From assembly GCF_041146395.1 (NCBI RefSeq), contig NC_090999.1, positions 73,289,001 through 73,353,000 of the forward strand: a stretch of 64,000 nucleotides of DNA, read 5' to 3'. Shown here piece after piece: positions 35,866-46,735 of the stretch (position 1 is the stretch's first letter; every line of letters begins with the position of its first letter). Source of the stretch: Eulemur rufifrons. Lineage: Eukaryota > Chordata > Mammalia > Primates > Lemuridae. The position numbers and the translations under genes were made by a program. The notes below the pieces were generated by a model. The model did not search any database, had not been told where the DNA came from, and was given only the letters and a program-made list of their open reading frames with translations.

Positions 35866-37206
35866 ATTGTAAAAAATTCTAATTCCTCACTATAATAAAG
35901 CCTCTGAAAAACAGGGGTCTACTCAAAGCTGACTTTGCTCCCTAGCAGCTAGAACTATGTATGTAGTTTATAGTAGATATATAATAGATCCATAATATAT
36001 GCATGCTGAGTTGATCTAAAACGTTATATAAGGTCTCTGTGAGATCTAGGGTATACGAGTTGGGTGATTAATACAGCAAAAAACAGAATGTGATTTCTGG
36101 ACTTCCAAAGTTAGTATTCAAACTTGTTTTCTGATGCTTCTGATACTGGTTTTGTGATAAGCAATACGACAATTATCTACTGTATGGTACAAAAGCAGAA
36201 AGCCATGATAAATCAAGAGAGATGCATTCTACACTATGAAATTCCTGTAGAGAAGTATGTATTTTTGTTTTCAAATTAAACATTGAACTTATTAATAAAA
36301 AATTTCTTTACATTTATATTTTTAGAGTATATTTAGGATAAAATTGATAAATTATGGCTCTTTTAACATTATAAAGTATGGATAAGAATGCACTTAGTAA
36401 TTTTAATGGAACATGAAGAGCTGTAGAAATGTGGATCTCACCAACTTTGTAGGAGTTAACATATGTTTAATCTTATTTGAAAAATTGCACTGAAAAACAT
36501 TTTCATTCATAAATATCAAAATCATGTTACAGTTATAATTCTTATCCTAATGGGAATAAGAAGAAATGTTATTTAGGCATGGTACAAGTATATCATTTGG
36601 GATACATATGGCTAGAAAAAGTTTTTTCCAAAAATCACAACATAGTTCAGTGTCTTTGAACTGCAAATGGCCAAGCTCAATGATCACTCACTGTGCTAGA
36701 AAAAAATTAAATTGAATTTAGTTTTGCTTCAATTTATTTGCAACTGAGGAGACAAACCCTGTGCACACCCATAACATTTTATCTTTGAACCAATAACTAA
36801 AAAGTCTAAAATTGTTAAGGCATCTTGTAAAAGTTGAGGGGTCAGTGAAGGGTTTGAACCTGAATAACACAGCACTCTTTCAATCTTTTAGTTCAAAACA
36901 AACATAGAAGTCACGGTAAGCTCACTGATAGAAAAGCTGTTTTATTTCTCTGGTGTAGATAATTCACATGACCTGTTTGGTTCACCTCTCTCTTTTTATA
37001 TAAATAGCGAATCTCTTCACCATCAGATCCTTCTGTGCAGATGGTCTATAAGACTGTCTTTTCTGTTTTTGCCCTACCACAGTGCTTAGGGTTCTGGGAG
37101 ACGATTTTTTCTCCTGCAATTCCCAACAATTTCTCTAATACAGCCATTCTATACTTACGTTTGTAGAGAAGACAAAAAGCCATTTCTCCAATATGTGTTA
37201 TATTAT
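35866..37206. other. non-coding, possible TATA-like site
   Basis: No gene. A strong TATA-box match ('tttttatataaatagcg', about 36993-37012) lies in a slightly less AT-rich stretch (36900-37150). There is no initiator, CpG island or downstream exon signal to support a promoter. Confidence 0.4.
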
Positions 37207-37290
37207 CATAAATGTGATTCATTTATTCCAAAAATAGACTGTGTGCCAGCCAGTATTCCAGGCACTGGGTGTATAGTGGGTTTCATACAC
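37207..37290 (-). mobile_element. L2 3' fragment
   Basis: Short reverse-complement L2 piece: 'gattcatttattcc', 'tgtgtgccagccagtattcc', 'aggcactgggtgtatag'. Confidence 0.6.
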
Positions 37291-37320
37291 ATACACAATG
37301 ACACACACACACACACACAA
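37288..37320. repeat. (CA)n microsatellite
   Basis: 'acacatacacaatg' followed by an uninterrupted run of about 9 CA units. Its reverse complement is matched by the TG tract at 37411. Confidence 0.9.
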
Positions 37321-37410
37321 AAGCCACACGAACTGAGTTTGTAATGAATACATTTTGTTGGTAGTCATTAGTTATAGCATCTAATATTGTTAGACACCCC
37401 CTATGGGCAG

Positions 37411-37448
37411 TGTGTGCGTGTGTGTGTGTGTGTGTGTTTCTGTGTGTT
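37411..37448. repeat. (TG)n microsatellite
   Basis: 'tgtgtgcg' followed by about 9 TG units, then 'tttctgtgtgt'. Forms an inverted pair with the CA tract about 90 bp to the left. Confidence 0.9.
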
Positions 37449-40400
37449 TATAGTCACTTAGTTTTTGGAAAGTTGAATAATATTGTGACTGTTACATTTT
37501 CTACTTTATAACATCATACGTTATAGCATCTATTATTTTTTTCTACTTCAAATGCCAATCAAATTGAATTACAGGAAAGGTATCATATTTTGTTATGCTA
37601 CATTTCCACATTTCATATCCCACATATAATTATTTTAAAAACATATTTACCTCCCCAACTTTATAATTAAGTTATGGTCCATTAGGATCCTAATATGACA
37701 TAGTTTCAGATCATTCTGGAAGCTAACATGTGGGAAAGTTTTGGGGATAAAATACAATTATAAATGCAAGTGCCTTGTAATGGCTCAACAAAGTATAAGG
37801 CAAGACATTTCATAAATTTAAAAAAATACCTTTCTTTAATCATAATATTAAAATGATATGGTCCAAGAAATAACTTTAAACACTAATTAAAATTACCATG
37901 TAAAAATATTTTCATGGAGTATCCCATTATGTAATACTGGATACCAAATTTTTTCTTTTAGTTAACTATGAAAAAGTAAAAGGTACAGGGAAAATATTGT
38001 ACTCTATGAGGTAGATTTGCCCAGTGGATTTGTTTTGTTTGGCCCACATAATTTATTTGCCCACATTTAAAACTTAGATAATTCATATAAAAATTAGATT
38101 TATGGATTCTGCACAGAAATTGCAGACCTGCAAAACAAGGCCCACATTTTCACAGGGCAACATTTAATTGAATCTGTATAGTAGCAGTCCATTTATGATG
38201 AAGTATTGAAGTATGCTCTCTATAGCTCAGCTAAGGCCACTCCAGTCCTACCTACTGTTTCACACTCTTGCTATCCAACTCATTTACATCGTGCTTCTGG
38301 TCACTATAAGTTTTATAATTTGTTAGAGGCTCCGGTAACCTACCATCATCATTTGGTAAGTAGAGCTAATATAATGCAGTCTTTGTTTTACTTTTGTGAT
38401 TTAGTTGCTTATATAGCTGGTTTGCCCCATAGGATAATTTCAGACAGTATTTTTAAGTTGGAAGATAACTTAACATTTCTAAAAGATAATTTAGAAACTT
38501 TAAAATGTAAAAAAATAATTCATTATTTAGACTTTCACAATATGACATTCTTGTGAATCTGTAGCTCAGAGAAGTTAATGGCTCACCTGCTGGTGTTGCA
38601 TAATCACTTACTGGCAAAGCTAAGTAAAGACTAGAATAAAATTTCTTCACCTACAGTATAGCTTGAGAAATATTTTTGACAGATGTATAAGCAGTAAATT
38701 GTACATTGCATGTAAATATCTGTATGAACATTATATACATTTAGAACATTATATACCCTACAGAAGAAAATAATCCATATGTGCTGTTTAAATTTCTTTA
38801 AAAAAATGACATTTTTATAATACAATATCATTTCAAATTTTAAAATATTGCTTAAAATGTATTCTACTATTTTATATGATTATTAAAATTCTTAATCAAA
38901 ACTACAATATACTTACTTTTCAAAAACACATTAAAAATGTCTATATTGAGTAAAAATGCTGACTACAGCATACTGATATATTATGATACCATTAATAGCA
39001 CTAAAATAATATATGGTTAATTTTAATTGCTTAGAATATATGGTTCTCATTTGTTCTCACTGGTCTGAACAGCACTATTTCTGTTACTAAATATTTATAA
39101 TGAGTGAATAATAAAAATTTATAATATAATAAGTATTAGAGTACATAAAACTATTTTCCAAAAATGCCTAACATTTTTAGTCAGCTTTAGATATAGTTAT
39201 AATCTTCAACTAGATTCAAAATATATTGTTATAAATTATCTTTCAATTCTGAAAGACTTTTCTAACAAAAGTCAGAGTCGTGTTTTATTTAATATAGTCA
39301 ACAATCTACTAAGTTTCCACTATGTTGGTTTATTCCTAATAATCATGGTAGGCTGTGAACTATTTTGACTTAATTTGAAATATTACTAAAGATTACAAAT
39401 CTACTAATTAAAAGCTCATACCAAGGCTCATGCTATTTTTACACCAATAATTAAATATAATTTGAAATGGCTGTATATTTTATACTTTAATTAGTTTTAA
39501 TGAAATTTGATAACAGAATAAAGACTATCTTAGTGACAACATTAAGCCAGAGTTCATGATTATATAAGTATTATTTTAACAGAGAACTCATAACCAAATC
39601 TAAAACTATTATTAATGTACATACATGATGTACAAATTGAAAGACTATAAAAGGAAAGTCTCTTGCTCTTTCCCAGCCCTGGCCCATTCTTACTAACAGA
39701 TATTTTTAAGTAGCTTTTCTTTTTTTGGTGGCTAATTTCATACCTATAAATAATGCATTTTGCTTTTCTTTCTTAATTTATAAAGCTTAAATATTACCTG
39801 TTGTCTGTAGACTGTGATAGAATTTATCTTAATTACATACTTGCACTATCTTTTTCATGCATATATTTTTGTCATCCTATTTAATCTATAGATCAAATTT
39901 CTTACTTGAAAAAATAAACTTTATTTCCTTTTCTATTAATATCAACTATGCTCAGTGCTGCTTCACTCTCCTCTTTGTAAAATGAGAATATTTTTACATC
40001 TTATGTTTCCTTAAGATTTTCTCCTTCCCATCTTCCAAAGTATTATATAGCAATTTAAAATACAAACTTAAGTAAAAAAATTAAAATACAAAAATAATAC
40101 AAATTTAATATATTAATGTGCCAAGAAATGTATATGAAAGTAAAAAAATCAGTATGTTTATTGTTCACATTATTATGACTTTAAAATCTTTCTTCAAAGC
40201 ACAGTCAAGAAATTCACAATGATTAAATGTTCTTCTTCAAGATACTAATAGCCTAAGCTTGTGTTAATGAAAACATTGTCTTATGAGTGTTAATGAAAAG
40301 TTCAACTTTTGTATTTATAGTGTCTGTTTTAATATTATTATTTATATGAAACAACCCAGGTATGGAATGTGTATACTGAAACTTTTGCCCTAGATCAAAT

Positions 40401-40884
40401 ATTTTCCATTTTATTCCCTGTCCACTCTCCCTAAGAAAAGAGTTGAGCAAAAAGAAAGTTTAATTTTATTTTTAATGATCACAGTGGTTTTTTAATTACT
40501 TGGGTTTATTTTCTACTTTCTTGATCTTTTTGTAAGCTGACTTGATATTAAGAATTTTGAATTAACTTCCTTTTCATTGAACTGCAAACACAATATGGCA
40601 TGTTTCTAAGTTATAGTATTATCTACTTGAATATTTAGAGGTTATTTTGGATTTCTATATTTGTTTTTCATCTAAGTTGATTCATGCAGCTTACAGTTTT
40701 GAAATTAACTCCTCAAAGTTCCTTGCTGTGTAAACAAGGATAAGGTAAACATCTTTCATAAAATGCACCTTTTAAGCTGTGTCATATTTGACTTGTTGAA
40801 TCAATGTACCCTTGTGATCAAGTGATTAAGCTATTTACTGCTCTTGCACAGAAAGCTATTAAATAGATCATAAACACAAGATTA
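37449..40884. other. long AT-rich non-coding stretch
   Basis: No gene. The less AT-rich portion (38010-38340) may be a very old transposon remnant. A 116-codon frame over 38206-38556 starts at TTG and has no recognisable domain. Two imperfect short direct repeats are seen: 'gaacattatatac' near 38727/38745 and 'gtgttaatgaaaa' at 40261/40288. Confidence 0.5.
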
Positions 40885-41060
40885 TGGAGTGGGTGTCAGA
40901 ATCTCTAAATTCTACTCACCAGTTATTTGTGTGACCTTGAGCGAGTCACTTAATCTTTTTGACCTCAGCTTCATTACATACATGACAAGGACAACAAATA
41001 TCTCAATGGGCTGCTTTGCTTGTAAAGCTCTATGATTTTATTCTACAATTATCTTTGGAA
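40885..41060 (+). repeat. MIR SINE
   Basis: Plus-strand MIR: 'agttatttgtgtgaccttga', 'gcgagtcacttaatcttttt', 'gacctcagcttcattac', 'tgtaaagctctatgatttta'. Confidence 0.8.
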
Positions 41061-41094
41061 TGGATTAGCATAAGGGAGGAAAGCTTCATTGTAA

Positions 41095-41350
41095 CAGTTA
41101 TGCAAATAATCTCATATGAATTATGGAGTTAATTTAATAAGCTTCTTAGCTTTTTTTTAATTTTCAGAAAAAGTAAATATTCATTTAAGAAGTGTACTAA
41201 AGATTACTTTTAGCAGAAAAGTTGTAAAATATTTCCGCTTGCAACTTAGTGTTTCTGGCAGCTGCTTATCAATCATGTGTCTCAAACATTGTAACTATGA
41301 CTCAGAAAGTTCCACCTTGTTGGTACTAATAGCTGGAAAAAATTAGTTGC
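41095..41350. promoter_or_regulatory. candidate enhancer-like motif cluster
   Basis: Unique sequence holding a perfect POU octamer ATGCAAAT (41100-41107), several TAAT homeodomain cores, an E-box CAGCTG (41259-41264) and a perfect AP-1 site TGACTCA (41298-41304) within about 210 bp. Motif clustering alone is weak evidence; no conservation data are available here. Confidence 0.25.
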
Positions 41351-41514
41351 AGAACCTGTAACACTATAAACTCATTTTATTTTCTCAAGTTTTCTTTATA
41401 TAATTTCTTAATAAAAATAATGATTTATCAAATATAGATATCAAATATATTTCTGAGGAAAAAGTACATTGTTGACATATAAATATTTTTGTATAACATA
41501 GGAAAAAAAGAGAG

Positions 41515-41685
41515 TCAAAATATCTGGGGTCTTGTCCTTATTTGGCTGCTCTTGACTTGCTGGGTGGCCCTAAGGCAAGCTGATCAAGTTACTACTTTAT
41601 AAAACTTGCCAAATACTGTCAGGGCTTTGGAGGAGGTAATGAAACCATAAATGTAAAATGCTCTACAAATAGAAAGGTCAAAGAG
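41515..41685 (+). repeat. possible MIR-like SINE
   Basis: Eroded order 'cttgctgggtggccctaagg', 'atgaaaccataaatgtaaa', 'atgctctacaaatag'. Low certainty. Confidence 0.35.
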
Positions 41686-42619
41686 CAGCATATGTGAAAC
41701 ACATTTTTATTCTTAATGAGCAGTCAGATACTTAGTAGGGAATGCCAAAACAACTTCTTTTCAAGAGCCACTTCATTTTGGTGGAATTCATGGAGATGGC
41801 AATATTTATTGCATTATCACTTAAAACATCTGTATTTACAAACATAACATGGCAATGATAATGTTTAGAGTAGTATTAAAGGCCATAACTAATAAAAAAG
41901 TTATTAATAATGTATTAGAAAAATAGGAGACTGAGGAGTTGTATAAAGCCAGGTTCAAATTACGAAGTTAGTACTTACTGACTCTGTGGGTCAAGATTTT
42001 TCTGCTCTTTTTACCCAGTTGACAGTGTAGCAGAGTTGTTTTAAAGCAGTTTTCTAAGAGGAAACATAATCTTGCCAGCACCTCAGTTCAGTGCAGACTA
42101 AGAAGGAGTTCTCTTCAGGCACAAGTCATCAGTAGTCTCTGAACCTCCTCAAAAAGGTCTTCACTCTTCTCCCACTGTGATTGTAGAACAGTTATATCTG
42201 TGAGTCTCTTCTCAGCTGACAATGTTCAAGTTACCTAAAATCCAGGTTAATGGATATCACTTATTCCAAAATATTCTCCTAGATGAAGACATTGCATGCT
42301 ATCATACTTCCTCCTCTCAACCTCAGCTCTTCCTTCAAAATTTTTGTACTTGTACATGAATAGCATTTGTTTGTAAATTATCCATCTTATATTGATGCTA
42401 TTGTAATAAAGCAAAACAAAGCACCCACCAAAACAAAATCCTAACAAAACAAAAGTCCTATTAGACTTGTACTTCAGTAATTTGTTGAATGTGTTATTTA
42501 ACATTACAGATATTTTAATGAATCTCTTAGAAAATTTCTATTGACTTCTAGTCCTATGAGCAATTGAATTTCCTCAAGCAATATTACTTCTTTCTGGACA
42601 CAGTGAATTTCAATGGGTA
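41686..42619. other. non-coding, nothing firm
   Basis: Another weak MIR-like phrase lies at 41955-42010 ('aggttcaaattacgaag', 'actgactctgtgggtc'). No gene. Confidence 0.4.
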
Positions 42620-42969
42620 TGCTATAGTTTAAATGTGTCCTTCAGGAAGATTGGAAACTTAATCCCAATGCAACAGTGTTAAGAAGTGGGACCTAATGAG
42701 AGGTCATTAGGCCGCGAGGGTGGAGTGAATGAATTAATGCCAGTATTGCAGATGTTGGTTCATTATTGTAGTAACGGGTTCACTCTTTCTCTCTCTCTCT
42801 CTCTCTCCCCCCCACTGTTTGCTCTTTTACCAAGAAGACCCTCAGCAGATGCTGGCCATTTGATTTTGGACTTTTCAACTTCCAGAACTATCAGCCAGTA
42901 AATTTCTATTCATTATAAATTACCTAGGCTGTGGTATTTTGTTATAGCAGCACAAAATGGACTAAGACA
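42620..42969 (+). mobile_element. MaLR 5' LTR (MST/MLT1 class)
   Basis: Complete LTR 'tgctatagtttaaatgtg' to 'caaaatggactaagaca'. It contains a CT-repeat (42783-42809), 'gaccctcagcagatgctgg', 'tcaacttccagaactatcag' and 'cattataaattacctagg'. The element's internal region follows immediately, so this is the 5' LTR of a partial provirus. Confidence 0.9.
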
Positions 42970-43122
42970 GAAAAGTTGTACCAGAGAAGTGGGATGTTGC
43001 TATAAACAAATATATGAAAGTGTGAAAGTGGCTTTAGAACTGGGTAATAGCTAGAGGCTGGAGGAATTTGAAGGAAAAGTAGGCTAGAAAAAGCCTGTAT
43101 TGCCATTAACGGAGCATTAAGG

Positions 43123-43578
43123 GTGATTCTCGTGAGGGTTCAGAAGGCAGAGAGCTATAGAGAAAGTCTGAAACTTCTTAGGGATTACTTAACTGGCTGT
43201 GGTCAGAACATTGGTATGAACAGAAATATACACTGTAAAGGCCATTCTGGTGAGGTCTCAGATGAAAATGAGAAATATTTTATTGGAAACTGGGGTAAAG
43301 GCCATCCTTTTTATGAAGTGGTGAAGACCTCAGCTGAATTACGTCTACACCCTAGGGTTTTATGGAAGGCAGACTTTAAGAGCAACAAACTAGGATGTTT
43401 GGCAGAGGACATTTCCAAACAAAATATTAAAGGAGCAGTGTCGCTTCTTTTAACTGCATGCGGTAAAATGAGAGAAGAGAGAAATGATTTAAAGATCGAA
43501 TTTATCACTGAAAGGAAAGCAGAATATAAAAATTTGGAACATCCTCGGCCTGACCTTGTTAACAAAAATCACGTTTGA
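43123..43578 (+). pseudogene. open frame within MaLR internal sequence
   Basis: A 151-codon frame starting at GTG, with the first ATG at codon 32 (43216). It lies wholly in the repeat's internal region and is Lys/Glu/Asn-rich, with no recognisable motif. No capsid, protease or polymerase signature is visible. It is the longest ATG-capable frame in the window outside the L2 relic. I regard it as a repeat-derived remnant, not a host gene. Confidence 0.5.
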
Positions 43579-44049
43579 GAGACCATACCAAGGGTGTTGC
43601 CAACTGACCATTTAATAAAGAAATTAGTATGGATAGAAGGAACCCAGCTGCTATTCATCAAGTCAAGAAGAGGACCCCAAAGACAGTTTGGAAATCTTCA
43701 AAGGTGGCCCTCTGATTATAAACCCAGAGCTCTAGGAGGGAAGAAAAGATTTTTTTTTTTTTGAGGGGGATGCCCAGAGTGCCCTCCATGGGTTTACTGC
43801 CAGGGTACTCTGTTTCCTGCATTCTAATGTACTGCTCCTTGGCCACCCCAGCCATGGCTCAAGCAGGCCCAGATTTGGAGGGTGTAAATGGTAAAACTTT
43901 GCCACATTCACATCATGCTATTATCCTTTAACAAATAGATCTACCTATTATAGTAGAAAAACACTATAATAGATATAAGACTGTCTCTGAATACTGTATT
44001 TGTTGCCTATACACGTACAAACACAACCCCCACCCATTTGGATAGCTAT

Positions 44050-44200
44050 CTATTATCTATGTCAACACATTATATAAATACCATACTACTATTATAGTTC
44101 AGAGTAATTCTTGAAATCCAGTAGTGTAAATTCTCCATTGTTGTTCTTTCTTGTTTGGAACATTCTACATTTGAGAATAAGCCTGTCAATCTCTATCCCA
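44050..44200 (-). mobile_element. L1 scrap inside MaLR internal region
   Basis: Antisense ORF2 text: 'aataccatactactattata', 'gaaatccagtagtgtaaatt', 'ttgttctttcttgtttgg', 'ataagcctgtcaatctc'. The left boundary is vague (43890-44050 is unassigned). MaLR text returns by about 44210-44260. Confidence 0.6.
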
Positions 44201-44614
44201 AATCAGAATTATCTGAAGGTGCACAAAGTATGTGAGGTGCAGAGGCATGGCTCTCTCTTCCATATTTCAAAAGATGTATCAAACAGCCTAGTTCCCAAGG
44301 CAGTAAACTTCTACAGAGGTAGAGCCAACACAGGGAGTCCCACCATGGCTGTGCCTAGTGGAGCTAGGGGCATAGGGCATCCCCCAAGACCCAAGAACTG
44401 TGAACCTCCCAGTGTGCAATGTCAACCCATGAGAGCTATTGCATGGGTTGGGCCCAACAAAACCATAGGGGTGAAGCTGTCCAAGACCTTAGAGACACAA
44501 CCCCCACCCCAGTGTGCCCAAAAGGTAGGGCATGGAGTCAAAGGAGATTTTAAGGTTATTGTTGTTTTCCCTGTTGGATTTTAGACTTGCTTGGAACCTG
44601 AAAGCCCAGAACCA

Positions 44615-46058
44615 TGCATAAATCATCAACTAATATTCAACAAAGGTGCCAAGAATACACTATAAGGAAAGGGTAATCTCTTCAATAAATGGTGTTGGAA
44701 AAACAGTTTGCCCACATGCAAATGAATAAAATCGGATCCTTATTTTGCTCTATACACAAAAATCCAACTCAAAATGGATTTAAAGCTTAAATGTAAGACC
44801 TGGAGCCATAAAACTCCTGTAAGAAAGCATAGGGGAAAGCTCATTGACATTGGTCTTTGCAATGATTTTTTGGGGTATGAGAGCAAAAGCACAGGCAGCA
44901 AAAGCAAAAATAAATAAGAAGGACTAGATCAAATTTAAAAGTTTCTGCACAGCAAAGGAAGGAATCAGCAACATGTGAAAAGGCAACCTATGTAATGTAA
45001 AAAAAAAATACTTGCAAATCATATATCTTTAAAGGCTTAATATCCAAATTATATGAGGGACTCATACAACTCTATAGCCAAACAACCAACTCGATTGAAA
45101 ATGAGCAAAGAACCTAAACAGACATTTTTATAAAGAAGACATACAAATGATGAACGAGTAAATGAAAAGGTGCTCAACATCACTAAGTATCAAGGAAATG
45201 CAAATCAAAACTACAGTGAAATATTACCTCACATGTTACAATAGCTATTATTAAAAGGTCAAAAGATAAGTGTAGGCAAAGATGTGGATGAAAGGAAAGC
45301 TTGTACGCTATTGATGAGAATATAAATTATTACAGCCTTTATGGAAAAGAGTGTAGAGGCCTTCAACAAATTAAAAATAGAACTAGAATATAATCCAGCA
45401 ATCCCACTTCTGGGCACATATCCAAAAAATGAAATCAGTTTCTCGAACAGACACCTTCACTCTCATATCCATTGCAGCATTACTCACAATAGTCAAGATA
45501 TGTAAACAACCTAATTGCCCATAAATAGATGGATGGATAAAGAAAACGGTGCATGCATACACACACACAAAATGGAATATCGTTCAGCATTCTAAAAGAA
45601 GAAGTGCCATTTGCGACAACATGAATGAACTTGTAGGACATTACGCTAGGTGAAATAAGCCACACACAGAAATACTGCTTAATATCACTTAGATGTGGTA
45701 TCTAAAAAAGTCAGGCTCAGAGAAACCAAGAGGAAAATGATGGTTAACGGGATAGGAAGTGAAGGAAGGGGAGGTTTGTCAAAGGATATAGACTTTCAGT
45801 TATAAGAGGAATAAGTTCTAGAAATCTAATGCACAGCATGATGGCTATAGTTAATAGTAACATATACTTAAAATTTGCTAAGAGAGTAGATCCTGTGTTC
45901 TCACTGCACAAAGTAAAAGGTAACTATGTGAGGTGATGAATACCTTGAATCTGGCGATTATTTCACAATGTATACAGGTATCAAGTAATCACGTTATACA
46001 ACTTAAATATATACAATTTTTGTTTGTCAATTATACCTCAATAAGTCTGGAAAAAATA
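44615..46058 (+). mobile_element. L1 LINE 3' half (ORF2 end and 3' UTR)
   Basis: Plus-strand ORF2 end: 'aataaatggtgttggaaaaa', 'gacctggagccataaaact', 'atggaaaagagtgtagagg', 'ccagcaatcccacttctgg', 'aataagccacacacag'. The 3' UTR follows ('gactatag'-type block at 45842, 'tttgctaagagagtaga', 'ctcaataagtctgg'). Frames are broken. The 3' UTR matches the copy at 3476. Confidence 0.9.
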
Positions 46059-46524
46059 ATATTTCAGTGTGACATTGAATGGTTAGCCAGTCATACTTTC
46101 ATTTAATTTCTAAGTGGTAGATACGTTTTCCTTTATGTGAGACATATTTTTTCTGTAGGAGAAAAAATATGGGGTGGGTGGGTATGGATGTGAGCTTTTG
46201 TGTATGTTGTTGGCAGATACATAAGCACAGATATGGCCCCTTGATGATACGTAAGTGGAATAATGTGTTAATGATTGTGAACAATTACTTCAGCCAATTT
46301 TAAATCGTAGTGAGATGTATTGAGTAAAACAGACTTATGTTTGTGTGTGTAGGCATACATACATAGTCTGCTGAGCTAACACACAGATCAGATTGTGTAT
46401 AAAACTCATATGAGTCAGAGATATTACCCAGTATTAAGCTTACTAATGGTCTCAAAAATACAGGTAGTCAAGAGGCAATGACAAAGAAGAAGGTAAGTGT
46501 CAAATTGTTGGGACATCCCAGCTA
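46059..46524. other. non-coding, nothing recognised
   Basis: No gene or repeat assigned. Confidence 0.5.
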
Positions 46525-46735
46525 TTTCTCCAGATTAGATTTGCTAGATAAACTGTACTGGCCCAGTTAAATTTGAGTTGTGGAGATATATAATTTTCTT
46601 TTTTTTAAGTAAAAGTTAGTCCCAAATATTGGATTGGACGTAACTTATACACACAAATTTTATTGTTTCTCTCCAGTGAAAATTTAACTGGGCATCTATA
46701 TTTTTATTTGCTAAATCTGGCAACCCTACCAGATC
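46525..46735. mobile_element. palindromic MITE-like dispersed repeat
   Basis: Inverted symmetry with perfect 14-bp arms: 'gcccagttaaattt' (46561-46574) and its reverse complement (46680-46693). Outer parts also mirror each other ('agatttgctagata' against 'atttgctaaatctggcaacc'). The centre holds 'gtcccaaatattggattgg'. I recognise this as a common mammalian interspersed palindrome but cannot give its name with confidence. Confidence 0.6.

Larger units (their letters stand above)
42970..44602 (+). mobile_element. MaLR internal region (THE1/MST-type), partial
   Basis: Starts just after the LTR with 'gttgtaccagagaagtgg' and 'gctttagaactgggtaatag', and ends with 'ttagacttgcttggaacctg'. An antisense L1 scrap interrupts it at about 44050-44200, and a plus-strand L1 replaces its 3' end from about 44615. 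No 3' LTR is seen. MaLR internal regions are non-autonomous and lack intact retroviral enzymes. Confidence 0.85.

Noticed and set aside
36990..37015. TATA-box-like 'tatataaatag' as a promoter
   Set aside because: Such matches are frequent in AT-rich DNA; there is no CpG island, initiator or downstream exon.
38206..38556. 116-codon frame
   Set aside because: Starts at TTG, has no recognisable motif and is consistent with chance or an old repeat.
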